NCBI GenBank assembly: GCA_036557525.1
Contig: DATBHH010000028.1
Location: 1 to 23,600, forward strand
Direction of reading: 5' to 3'
Origin: VRUE01 sp036557525
GTDB taxonomy: Bacteria; Actinomycetota; Thermoleophilia; Solirubrobacterales; 70-9
Length of the DNA stretch: 23,600 nt
Shown: in pieces, positions 1 through 6,964 of the stretch
How the letters are laid out: each line of letters opens with the position of its first letter
Position numbering within the stretch: the stretch's first letter is position 1
Notes under the pieces: generated by a model
Databases searched by the model: none
The model's input: only the letters and a program-made list of their open reading frames with translations
Told to the model about the DNA's origin: nothing
Position numbers and translations under genes: made by a program

Positions 1-300
1 TTCGGGACGACGATCGCCCACGGCAACCTGACCCTCTCGCTGGTCGACGGGTTCCGCAAGGAGCTGATCTCCTCGACCGGCTTCGCGCTCGGCGTCAACT
101 ACGGCTGGAACAAGATCCGGTTCCCCGCCCCGGTTCCGGCCGGCGCCAGGGTCCGCGGCCGCGCCGAGGTCGTCTCCGTCGACGAGGTCGGCGGCGGGTG
201 GTGGCAGGTCGCCACCCGTTTCACGCTCGAGGTCGAGGGCAACGAGAAGCCCTGCTTCGTCGGCGACAGCGTCACCAGGGTGATGGCGCCCGAGGGCTGA
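1..300 (+). CDS. MaoC-family (hotdog-fold) dehydratase, C-terminal part
   Basis: The gene enters from outside the window in frame 1 and ends at TGA 298-300, so only the last 99 residues are visible. The segment opens with FGTTIAHGNLTLSLV, which matches the end of the hydratase-2 motif of MaoC-like enoyl-CoA dehydratases. It is followed by the hotdog strands with NYGWNKIRFPAPVPAG and RGRAEVVSV typical of the family. The catalytic Asp and His normally lie just upstream and are not in the window. Such enzymes hydrate or dehydrate acyl-CoA thioesters in fatty acid, polyhydroxyalkanoate or steroid metabolism; the substrate cannot be read from this fragment. The next gene begins within about ten bases, so the two are probably co-transcribed. 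Confidence 0.85.
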   Translation, partial: FGTTIAHGNLTLSLVDGFRKELISSTGFALGVNYGWNKIRFPAPVPAGARVRGRAEVVSVDEVGGGWWQVATRFTLEVEGNEKPCFVGDSVTRVMAPEG

Positions 301-307
301 GGGCGCG

Positions 308-850
308 ATCAACGACGACACCCCGGTCCTGATCCTCACCGGCCCTCCCGGGGTCGGCAAGACGACGATCGCCGCGATCCTCGCCGAGCGGGTGCCGCAG
401 GCCGTCCACCTCGAGGCCGACCAGTTCTTCCGCTTCGTCAGCTCGGGCTACGTCGAGCCCTGGAAGCCCGAGTCCCAGGAGCAGAACGAGGTCGTGATGC
501 GGGTCGTCGCCGCGGCCGCGTCGGGCTACGCGGGCGCCGGCTATTTCACGATCGTCGACGGGATTGTGATCCCGGCCTGGTTCCTGGAGCCGGTGCGGGC
601 GGCTCTCGCCGATGCCGGCCACACGGTCGCCTACGCCGTGCTTCGCGCCCCGCTCGCGGCCTGCACCGAGCGTGCCGAAAGGCGCGAAGGGCCCTTCCTC
701 GCCGATCCCGAGGTGGTCAGGCAGCTGTGGGAGAGCTTCGCCGACCTCGGCGAGCTCGAGTCGAACGCCGTCGACCTCGAGGACGAGGGCCCCGAGCAGG
801 CGGCGGAGATCGTCGCCGCCCGCCTTGAGGCCGGCGAGCTCAGCCTCTGA
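308..850 (+). CDS. Small P-loop NTPase / phosphotransferase-like kinase, unusual start
   Basis: This is a roughly 180-residue P-loop protein. With the start placed at the ATC at 308, the Walker A motif GPPGVGKTT falls at residues 12-20, followed by HLEADQFF, where the acidic residue resembles the substrate-site Asp of gluconate-kinase or chloramphenicol-phosphotransferase-like proteins. A late RxxxR-type lid (ERAERREGPF) follows. It is probably a small-molecule kinase of unknown substrate. The start is a problem: the frame is open back to a stop at 281-283 but has no ATG, GTG or TTG before the P-loop. The first canonical start is GTG 392, which would delete the P-loop. I chose ATC 308 because a GAGGG stretch lies about 4 nt upstream; CTG 329 or a sequencing frameshift are alternatives. 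The gene follows the MaoC gene and converges on the cupredoxin gene with 8 bases between them. Confidence 0.65.
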   Translation: MNDDTPVLILTGPPGVGKTTIAAILAERVPQAVHLEADQFFRFVSSGYVEPWKPESQEQNEVVMRVVAAAASGYAGAGYFTIVDGIVIPAWFLEPVRAALADAGHTVAYAVLRAPLAACTERAERREGPFLADPEVVRQLWESFADLGELESNAVDLEDEGPEQAAEIVAARLEAGELSL

Positions 851-858
851 GCAGCCGC

Positions 859-1323
859 CTATTCGACCGTCAGCGTTCCTTCCATCCCCGCTTCGCGGTG
901 TCCGGGGACGGTGCAGTAGAACGTGTACTTCCCGGGCTTCAGGCCTTTCAGGGTGACGTCGGAGGAGCCTTCGGTGATGATTTCGGTTTTGCCGAGTTCT
1001 TCCCCGCCTGAGGTTTCGACGGCCACGTCATGCCCGAGCGGCTGCGGGTTGTTGAAGTCGATCGTCACGTTGCCGGCTTCGGCGGTCACTTCTTCCTGCG
1101 TGTACGCGAGCCCGCCGCCTGGGTCGGCTTCGATTTCGACCGTCGAGCCGCCGCCCGATTCGCCGCCGGCTTCCGATTCGCCGCCCGCTTCCGATTCCGC
1201 GGCCGCCGCCCCGCCCGAAGCTTCTGTTTCGGCTTCGGTCGTCGTCGTTCCGTTGTCGCTTCCGCAGGCGACCAGTGCGACGGCCGCAAGTGCGAGGACA
1301 AGCAGGGGCAGGGCCTTCTTCAT
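859..1323 (-). CDS. Cupredoxin-domain (blue copper) lipoprotein
   Basis: This 154-residue protein has an N-terminal signal sequence and the lipobox LVAC, with the lipidated cysteine at residue 20, so it should be anchored on the outer face of the membrane. Residues about 21-60 are a flexible Ser/Gly/Glu/Ala linker containing SEAGGES repeats. Residues 61-154 form a cupredoxin domain. The expected type 1 copper ligands are all present: His98 in LGHDV, then Cys137, His142 and Met147 in the FYCTVPGHREAGM loop. It is likely an electron carrier for an extracytoplasmic redox chain, though the partner is not in the window. An AAGGAAGG ribosome site lies 8 nt before the ATG. All 21 Glu codons are GAA, unlike the neighbouring genes. 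Confidence 0.88.
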   Translation of the reverse strand: MKKALPLLVLALAAVALVACGSDNGTTTTEAETEASGGAAAAESEAGGESEAGGESGGGSTVEIEADPGGGLAYTQEEVTAEAGNVTIDFNNPQPLGHDVAVETSGGEELGKTEIITEGSSDVTLKGLKPGKYTFYCTVPGHREAGMEGTLTVE

Positions 1324-1359
1324 CGGCGGATCCTTCCTTCGGTGACTGGGCTCAGGGGG

Positions 1360-1388
1360 ACTCTAAACCCGCATACGCGCCGCGGCAA
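1360..1388 (-). promoter_or_regulatory. Promoter for the cupredoxin lipoprotein gene
   Basis: On the minus strand a -35 like TTGCCG (1383-1388) and a -10 TAGAGT (1360-1365) are separated by exactly 17 bases. Transcription would start near 1353, giving a leader of about 30 nt that contains the strong AAGGAAGG ribosome site. The element lies between the cupredoxin gene and the end of the crotonase gene, so the cupredoxin gene can be transcribed alone. Confidence 0.5.
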
Positions 1389-1396
1389 ACCTCGGT

Positions 1397-2224
1397 TCAG
1401 CGCCCCTCGAACACCGGCTCCTCGCCGCCGAAGAACGCGGTGACCCCGGCCCGGAGATCCTCGGTCGCCATGCTGTCGGCGATCCCGTGGCGCTCGAGCT
1501 GGAGGTGCTCGGTGAGGCTGTTCTCGATGCTCTGACCGCATAGCAGTTTCACCATCCGCACGTAGTGGGGGGCCTTGGAGGCGAGCTTCTCGGCCTTCGC
1601 CCGCGCCCTCTCGATCAGCGCGTCGGGCTCGACGACCTCGGCGACGATCTTTTCGGAGAGCGCGTCCTCGGCCGCCATGTTCGGGTCGTTGAGGAGGATC
1701 TCCATCGCCCTGCTGGGGCCGACGACCCGGGGCAGGAAGTAGGTCATGCCGCCGTCCGGCGAGGCGCCGATCCGCCCGTACGCGCAGGCGAAGAAGGCCG
1801 ATTTCGAGGCGATCCGCGTGTCGCAGGCGAGCGCGAGCGAGAAGCCGGCGCCGGCGGCCGGCCCGTTGACGGCGGCGATCACCGGGTAGGGAATCCGGCG
1901 CAGGTCGACGATCGCCGTGTGCAGGGCCTCGGCGCCGCGGCGGACCTGGGCGGGGAGGTCGACCGACTCGTCCTCGACCCCCTCCTTGAACCCGTTGATG
2001 TCGCCGCCGGCGCAGAAGGCCCTGCCGGTGCCGGTGAGGATCAGTGCCCGCAGAGGCGCCTCGTCTGCGAGCCAGGCGAACGCCACCATCAGCTCGCCGA
2101 TCATCTCGGGGCTCATCGCGTTGAAGGTCTCGGGGCGGTCGAGGGTCAGGGTTCCGATCTCGCCGTCGATCTCGAGGCGGAGCGTGTTCAGCTCCGGCGG
2201 GCTCAGGGTCTGGGTGGTGGTCAT
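1397..2224 (-). CDS. Enoyl-CoA hydratase/isomerase (crotonase) family, PaaG-like
   Basis: This 275-residue protein is a complete crotonase-fold enzyme acting on acyl-CoA thioesters. The two oxyanion-hole segments are visible as FCAGGDI and NGPAAGAGFSLALACD, which would bind the thioester carbonyl. The two glutamates of classical enoyl-CoA hydratase (in the GGCELA and QPE segments of the rat enzyme) are replaced here by Ser in GAGFSLA and Tyr in CAYGRIG. An Asp is present in the SPDGGMTYFLPRVVG segment, the position of the catalytic Asp in PaaG-type ring-opening or double-bond isomerases. An isomerase role is therefore more likely than simple hydration. An ATG start at 2224 with GGAGAG a few bases upstream is convincing. 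It is transcribed divergently from uvrC. Confidence 0.88.
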   Translation of the reverse strand: MTTTQTLSPPELNTLRLEIDGEIGTLTLDRPETFNAMSPEMIGELMVAFAWLADEAPLRALILTGTGRAFCAGGDINGFKEGVEDESVDLPAQVRRGAEALHTAIVDLRRIPYPVIAAVNGPAAGAGFSLALACDTRIASKSAFFACAYGRIGASPDGGMTYFLPRVVGPSRAMEILLNDPNMAAEDALSEKIVAEVVEPDALIERARAKAEKLASKAPHYVRMVKLLCGQSIENSLTEHLQLERHGIADSMATEDLRAGVTAFFGGEEPVFEGR

Positions 2225-2250
2225 CGCGCTCTCCGTGTCGGGCGTTGAAT

Positions 2251-2264
2251 TGGCCGGCTGGCCA
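2251..2264. promoter_or_regulatory. Small inverted repeat between the crotonase gene and uvrC
   Basis: The 127-base divergent gap (2225-2351) holds TGGCC-GGCT-GGCCA, a perfect 5-base inverted repeat around 4 bases, 27 bases upstream of the crotonase start. It could be a repressor site, but short GC palindromes are common by chance in this DNA. I see no convincing -35/-10 pair for uvrC in the gap. Confidence 0.18.
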
Positions 2265-2351
2265 GGAGCCTACTCCCGACGAGGTCCGGAGGACGAGCGT
2301 CGCAATCTGACCTTTCGCGAGTCCGTAGGACCGAAGTGTTTTCCTTTACCT

Positions 2352-4340
2352 ATGACTTCAGGTGCCGACACCGGCCGCGCCGAGCGGATCGCGCAGCAGC
2401 GCCGCGAGCTGCCCGACTCCCCCGGCGTCTACCTCTTCCACGGCCCCGACGACGAGCTCCTCTACGTCGGCAAGGCACGCTCGATCCGCAAGCGGGTCGC
2501 GTCCCATTTCTCCGGCGGCGAGACGCGGCTGACCTCGCGCGTCGACCGGATCGAGTCCCTGGTGACGGCGACCGAGGCCGAGGCGCTGCTCGCCGAGCAG
2601 AGCTTCATCAAGCGCCACCGGCCCCGCTTCAACATCCGCCTTCGCGACGACAAGTCCTATCCCTACGTCTGCGTCAGCCTCGACGAGGAGTACCCGCGGG
2701 TCTACTTCACCCGCGAGAAGCATCGCGCCGGCCGCGCCTACTTCGGCCCCTTTTCCAGCGCCAAGCGGGTGCGCGAGACCCTCGACCTGCTCGGCAAGCT
2801 GTTCCAGTTCCGGACCTGCGAGGGGGCCGAGCCGGGGCGCCGCTCGGGAAGCCCCTGCCTCGACTACTTCATAAAGCGCTGCGGGGCGCCATGCGTCGGC
2901 TACATCAGCGGCGAGGAGTACCGTCGCAACATCGACGCGATCGTCGACTTCCTCTCGGGCCGCTACCGCCAGGTCGAGGCGGACGAGGAGGCGAAGATGG
3001 ATTCGGCGGCCGCCGCCCAGGAATTCGAGCGCGCCGCCGTTCACCGCGACCGGCTGAAGGCGATCCGGTCTCTGTTCGAGCGCCAGCGGATCGCCGGCGG
3101 CTCGGTCGGGACCGCGGACCTGATCGGCGTCGCCGCCGAGGGCGCCGATGCGAACGCCCAGGTCTTCCAGGTCCGCGACGGGATCCTCGCCGAGCGCCAG
3201 AGCTTCTACCTCGACAACCAGGCCGAACGCGAGCCGGCCGAGGTCGCCGAGGAGTTCCTCGGCCAGTACTACTCGGCCTCGCCGGCGGCGCCGCGGACGA
3301 TCGTCGTCGGGCCGTACCTGGCCGACCGCGCCGAGATCCTCTCGGCGGCGCTGAGCGAGGAGCGGGGCGCTCCGATCGAGGTCAGGGTCGCCGAGCGCGG
3401 CGACAAACGGCGCCTGCGCGAGCTCGCCGAGCGCAACGCGCGTCTCGCCCTCGACCAGGACCGCCTCCGGCGCGAGCACCGGCGCCAGCGGCGCGTCGAC
3501 GCCCTCGCCGACCTCAGCGAAGCGCTCGGGATGGAGGAGCTGCCGGTGCGGATCGAGGGCTACGACATCTCCAACCTCGGTCCCGAGCACACCGTCGCCT
3601 CGATGGTCGTCTTCCAGGGCGGGGCGACGAAGAAGTCCGACTACCGAAGGTTCAAAATCAAGTTCCGCCCGCGTGCTCTGCTCCCGGGCACCGCCAAAGA
3701 GTCAGAGATGGATGGCGGTGCCCTCCCGCGTCCGCCGCGGGCGGGTGGGGAGCGGGAGCAGAGGAGGCGGCGCGTTGATTCCTCGCGGGCGGGTGGGGAT
3801 GACTTTGCTGCGATGGAGGAAATCCTCGGCCGGCGGGTCAACCGCTACCTCGAGCAGGCCGACCTCTCGCCCCATGACGGCAAACGCGACGAGAGCTTCG
3901 CCTCACTACCGTCGCTGGTGATGGTCGACGGAGGCAAGGGCCAGCTCGCCGCAGCCATGCGGGCGCTGGGTCCGTTCGTCGAGCGCGGGGTCACCGTCGT
4001 CGCGCTTGCCAAGCGCGAGGAGGAGGTTTTCGTGCCGGGCCGGACGGAGCCGATCGACCTCGCGGCGGACTCGGAGGCCTCGCAGCTGCTGCAGCGGGTC
4101 CGGGACGAGGCGCACCGGTTCGCGATCGAACACCACCGCAGCCGTCGCGGGAAGGCGATGACCGGCTCCGTCCTCGACGAGCTGAAGGGGGTCGGGGCCG
4201 CCCGCAAGCGCGCCCTGCTGCGGCACTTCGGCTCTCCCGAGCGGCTGATCGCGGCCAGCCGCGAGGAACTCGAGGCGGTCCCCGGAGTCCCCGGCAAGGT
4301 CGCCCGCGACATCCACGAGCAGCTGAACAGGACCGGCTAG
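2352..4340 (+). CDS. uvrC: Excinuclease ABC subunit C
   Basis: UvrC makes both incisions around a lesion during nucleotide excision repair, working with UvrA and UvrB. The 662-residue product shows the N-terminal GIY-YIG nuclease (GVYLFHG and LYVGKA, residues 25-42). Four cysteines at 156, 169, 177 and 181 have nearly the spacing of the iron-sulfur cysteines of E. coli UvrC. The UvrB-binding helical segment is around 215-240, the RNase H-like nuclease has Asp405 (YDISN), Asp526 (MVDGGKGQ) and His588, and the C-terminal helix-hairpin-helix repeats are about 608-655. Between FKIK (434-437) and DDFAAM (483-488) lie about 45 residues rich in Pro, Gly and Arg, where other UvrC proteins have only a few. 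ATG 2352 starts just before the conserved N-terminus, though no clear ribosome site precedes it. The stop overlaps rapZ by one base. Confidence 0.97.
   Translation: MTSGADTGRAERIAQQRRELPDSPGVYLFHGPDDELLYVGKARSIRKRVASHFSGGETRLTSRVDRIESLVTATEAEALLAEQSFIKRHRPRFNIRLRDDKSYPYVCVSLDEEYPRVYFTREKHRAGRAYFGPFSSAKRVRETLDLLGKLFQFRTCEGAEPGRRSGSPCLDYFIKRCGAPCVGYISGEEYRRNIDAIVDFLSGRYRQVEADEEAKMDSAAAAQEFERAAVHRDRLKAIRSLFERQRIAGGSVGTADLIGVAAEGADANAQVFQVRDGILAERQSFYLDNQAEREPAEVAEEFLGQYYSASPAAPRTIVVGPYLADRAEILSAALSEERGAPIEVRVAERGDKRRLRELAERNARLALDQDRLRREHRRQRRVDALADLSEALGMEELPVRIEGYDISNLGPEHTVASMVVFQGGATKKSDYRRFKIKFRPRALLPGTAKESEMDGGALPRPPRAGGEREQRRRRVDSSRAGGDDFAAMEEILGRRVNRYLEQADLSPHDGKRDESFASLPSLVMVDGGKGQLAAAMRALGPFVERGVTVVALAKREEEVFVPGRTEPIDLAADSEASQLLQRVRDEAHRFAIEHHRSRRGKAMTGSVLDELKGVGAARKRALLRHFGSPERLIAASREELEAVPGVPGKVARDIHEQLNRTG
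3736..3799 (+). repeat. G-rich direct repeat inside the uvrC insert
   Basis: A perfect 16-base direct repeat, CGCGGGCGGGTGGGGA, occurs at 3736-3751 and 3784-3799, 48 bases apart. Both copies are therefore read in the same frame, as PRAGGE and SRAGGD. The first copy with its flank (3739-3756) has four G-tracts with loops of 1, 1 and 3 bases, a standard potential G-quadruplex on the coding strand. The 11-base core CGGGCGGGTGG recurs at 13066-13076 in the gap after tgt. The repeat lies in the part of UvrC that is absent from typical family members. Confidence 0.7.
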
Positions 4341-5221
4341 TGAGCTCAGAGCCCGAGGTGACGTTGGTCGTCATCACCGGCCACTCCGGGGCCGGCAAGT
4401 CGGAGGCGATCGCGGCCTTCGAGGACGGCGGCTTCTTCTGCGTCGACAACCTGCCGCCGCGGATGATCGGCAGCCTCGGCGAGCTGTTCCGCCATCGCGG
4501 CAGCGGCGTCGAGCGGGCGGCGGTGGTCTCCGACGTCCGCGGCGGCGAGTACTTCGAGGACCTGATCCAGGTCCTCGACGACCTCGACGCGGACGGGCTC
4601 AAGCCGAGCGTCCTCTTCCTCGAGGCCGACGAGGAGACGCTGATCGACCGCTACAAGGAGACGAGGCGGCGGCATCCCCTCGCCCCCGACGGCAGGATCG
4701 TCGATGGGATCCGGGCCGAGCGCGAGCTGCTGGCCCCCCTCCGCGCCCGGGCCGACATCGTGATGGACACCAGCGACCTCACCGGCGGCGCCCTCCGCGC
4801 GCGGATCGCGGAGGAGATGCTCGGCAGCGACGGCGGCGGCAAGCTCGCGCTCACTCTCCTCACGTTCGGCTTCAAGAACGGGCCGCCGCGGGACGCCGAC
4901 CTGACGCTCGACGTTCGCTTCCTGCCCAACCCCCACTACGTCGACGAGCTGCGGCCGCTGACCGGCCTCGACGAGGAGGTGCGCCAGTACGTCGAGTCCG
5001 GCACCCAGGCGGGCGAGTTCTACGGGCGCCTCCTGCCGCTGCTCGATTTCCTCGTGCCGGCCTACGTCGCCGAGGGCAAGAGCCACCTGACGATCGCGAT
5101 CGGGTGCACCGGCGGCCGCCACCGCTCGGTCACCGTCGCCGACCGCATCCGCCGCGATCTCGAAGGCCGCGAGGACGTGACCCTGCGGGTCAAGCACCGC
5201 GACGTCGATCTCGAGTCGTAA
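4340..5221 (+). CDS. rapZ: RapZ/YvcJ family nucleotide-binding regulator (RNase adapter)
   Basis: This 293-residue protein has the two-part RapZ layout. An N-terminal P-loop domain carries Walker A GHSGAGKS at residues 14-21 and the family signature FFCVDNLPP. A C-terminal domain carries TFGFKNGPPRDADL, DVRFLPNPHYV and GCTGGRHRSV. In E. coli RapZ guides RNase E to the small RNA GlmZ and so controls glucosamine-6-phosphate synthesis. In Gram-positive bacteria the YvcJ homologues bind nucleotides, but the target is less clear. GTG 4340 overlaps the uvrC stop as TAGTG, so translation is probably coupled. In most actinobacteria yvcK and whiA follow; here an ABC transporter does. Confidence 0.95.
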   Translation: MSSEPEVTLVVITGHSGAGKSEAIAAFEDGGFFCVDNLPPRMIGSLGELFRHRGSGVERAAVVSDVRGGEYFEDLIQVLDDLDADGLKPSVLFLEADEETLIDRYKETRRRHPLAPDGRIVDGIRAERELLAPLRARADIVMDTSDLTGGALRARIAEEMLGSDGGGKLALTLLTFGFKNGPPRDADLTLDVRFLPNPHYVDELRPLTGLDEEVRQYVESGTQAGEFYGRLLPLLDFLVPAYVAEGKSHLTIAIGCTGGRHRSVTVADRIRRDLEGREDVTLRVKHRDVDLES

Positions 5222-5232
5222 GAATCGTCGCC

Positions 5233-6084
5233 GTGGAACAACCTGTGATCCGGGTCCGCGGGCTCCGCAAGAGCTACGGCGCCGTCGAGGCGCTGCGCGG
5301 CATCGACCTCGAGGTGCGCGGCGGAGAGGTGTTCGCGATCCTCGGCCCGAACGGAGCCGGGAAGACGTCGACTGTCGAGATCCTCGAGGGCTACCGCGGC
5401 CGCGACTCGGGAGATGTGAGCGTCCTCGGCGAGGACCCGACCCGCGCCGGCCGCTCCTGGCGCGAGCGGATCGGGATCGTCCTCCAGAGCTGCCGCCTCG
5501 ACCCCTACCTGACGGTTCGCGAGAGCCTCGACCTCTTCAGCGGCTACTACGCCGCCCCGCGACCGGTCGCCGAGGTGATCGAGCTGGTCGGCCTCGAGGG
5601 GAAGGCCGACACGCGGGCGGGCAGGCTCTCGGGCGGCCAGCAGCGCCGGCTCGACGTCGGGATGGCGCTGATCGGCGACCCGGAGCTGCTCTTCCTCGAC
5701 GAGCCGACCACCGGCTTCGACCCCTCGGCGCGGCGTCAGGCGTGGGACACGATCGCCGGTCTTCGCGACCTCGGCAAGACGATCGTGCTCACCACCCACT
5801 ACATGGACGAGGCGCAGCGGCTGGCCGACCGCGTCGCGATCATAGCCCGCGGGGAGATCGTCGCCCTCGGGACCCCGGAGCAGCTCGGCGACCGCGACGC
5901 CCAGCCCTCGACGATCACCTACCGCCGCGACGGCGAGGAGGTCAGCATCCGGACCGCGACCCCGGTCCGGACCCTGAACGAGTTGACCGGAGAGGCCCTC
6001 GCCGCGGGAGTCGACCTCGAGGGACTGGAAGTCTCGCGGCCGAGCCTCGAGGACGTCTACCTGGAGCTCACCGAAGAACGATGA
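5233..6084 (+). CDS. ABC transporter ATP-binding protein, DrrA-like
   Basis: This 283-residue ATPase powers the membrane partner encoded next. Walker A GPNGAGKT is at 38-45, the ABC signature LSGGQ at 132-136, Walker B LLFLDEPT at about 152-159, and the switch histidine is His189 in TTHYMDEA. After residue about 215 comes a short C-terminal extension ending in SRPSLEDVYLELTEER, as in DrrA/NatA-type exporters. The start is GTG 5233, the first usable codon after the rapZ stop (12 bases away). GTG 5245 is an alternative, and neither has a strong ribosome site. The stop overlaps the permease ATG (ATGA), a typical two-gene exporter arrangement. The substrate, possibly a drug, lipid or ion, cannot be told. 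Confidence 0.93.
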   Translation: MEQPVIRVRGLRKSYGAVEALRGIDLEVRGGEVFAILGPNGAGKTSTVEILEGYRGRDSGDVSVLGEDPTRAGRSWRERIGIVLQSCRLDPYLTVRESLDLFSGYYAAPRPVAEVIELVGLEGKADTRAGRLSGGQQRRLDVGMALIGDPELLFLDEPTTGFDPSARRQAWDTIAGLRDLGKTIVLTTHYMDEAQRLADRVAIIARGEIVALGTPEQLGDRDAQPSTITYRRDGEEVSIRTATPVRTLNELTGEALAAGVDLEGLEVSRPSLEDVYLELTEER

Positions 6085-6854
6085 GCCCGGTGAGCCTGGT
6101 CCTGCACCAGTTCCGCTACGACCAGAAGATCTTCTGGCGCAACCCGGCGTCGGTCTTCTTCACGGTGATGTTCCCGGTGATCGTGTTCCTGATCCTCGCC
6201 GTGGTGTTCAACGGGGAAACGGTCCAGGTCCGGGGAGGGGTCGACGCGACCACCTACTACGTGCCGGCGATCATGACCCTCTCGATCATCTCGGCGACGA
6301 TGCAGACGCTGGCGATGACACTGGTGATCGCCCGCGAAGACGGCAGGCTCAAGCGGGGACGTGGCACGCCGATGCCGTCCTGGGTGTTCATCGCCGGCCG
6401 GGTCGGAAACTCGATCGTCGTCGCGCTGCTGATGATGATCCTGCTGGCGGCGATCGGCGCCGTCCTCTATGGCGTCGACGTCCCCTGGGACAGGCTGCCC
6501 GCGATCCTGCTCGCGCTCGTCGTCGGCGCCGCCTCCTTCTGCTGCCTCGGCATCGCGCTGACCGCGGCGATCCCCTCGCAGGACGCCGCGGCGCCGATCG
6601 TCAACGCGCTGCTGCTGCCGCTCTACTTCCTCTCGGGGGTGTTCATCCCCGAAGATCAACTGCCGAACGGCGTCGTCCACTTCGCCGACCTGTTCCCGAT
6701 CCGTCATTTCTTCGACGCCTTCCTCGACGCCTACGTCCCCGCCGGCGGAGCGGCCGCGGTCTCCTGGGACAACCTCGCGATCGTCGCCCTCTGGGGAGTG
6801 GCGGGGTTGCTGCTCGCGATCCGGTACTTCCGCTGGACCCCGCGCACGGCCTAG
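6081..6854 (+). CDS. ABC-2 type transporter permease, DrrB-like
   Basis: This 257-residue integral membrane protein belongs to the ABC-2 family. It begins with a short cytoplasmic segment (RYDQKIFWRNPASVFF) that resembles the elbow helix region. About six hydrophobic segments follow: around residues 26-44, 60-80, 106-128, 138-162, 170-190 and 230-248. The conserved LPLYFLSGVFIPEDQLP turn before the last part is characteristic. It should form a homodimeric exporter with the upstream ATPase, whose stop codon it overlaps by 4 bases. The final TAG at 6852-6854 is followed by about 40 bases before the next possible start. Confidence 0.92.
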   Translation: MSPVSLVLHQFRYDQKIFWRNPASVFFTVMFPVIVFLILAVVFNGETVQVRGGVDATTYYVPAIMTLSIISATMQTLAMTLVIAREDGRLKRGRGTPMPSWVFIAGRVGNSIVVALLMMILLAAIGAVLYGVDVPWDRLPAILLALVVGAASFCCLGIALTAAIPSQDAAAPIVNALLLPLYFLSGVFIPEDQLPNGVVHFADLFPIRHFFDAFLDAYVPAGGAAAVSWDNLAIVALWGVAGLLLAIRYFRWTPRTA

Positions 6855-6895
6855 CCTCCCGGCACCGGCGCGGTCGCCCCTATAGCCTCCGGCGC

Positions 6896-6964
6896 ATGAG
6901 TGCGGAGCGAGCAAGCGTCCATCTCCGGTTCGTCGCGCGGCGAGCGAAGCACGAGGAGTTGTGA
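6896..6964 (+). CDS. Possible 22-residue leader ORF before the VOC gene
   Basis: An ATG at 6896 opens 22 codons (MSAERASVHL...KHEEL) that stop at TGA 6962-6964, directly touching the ATG of the VOC gene at 6965. A TANNNT-type -10 (TAGCCT, 6883-6888) lies 7 bases before this ATG, the spacing expected for a leaderless transcript. Nothing in the peptide is recognisable. It may be only the untranslated leader of the next gene. Confidence 0.2.
   Translation: MSAERASVHLRFVARRAKHEEL

Noticed and set aside
1140..1215. Tandem-repeat-like DNA in the cupredoxin gene
   Set aside because: It encodes the SEAGGES linker of the lipoprotein. The repetition is explained by low-complexity coding and is not a mobile or CRISPR-type repeat.
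1917..2351. Upstream extension of the uvrC frame
   Set aside because: It would run antisense through the crotonase gene. The conserved UvrC N-terminus starts just after ATG 2352.
2358..3590. Minus-strand open frame of 410 codons opposite uvrC
   Set aside because: It lies antisense to unmistakable UvrC motifs and has no recognisable domain. Long antisense frames are expected at this GC content.
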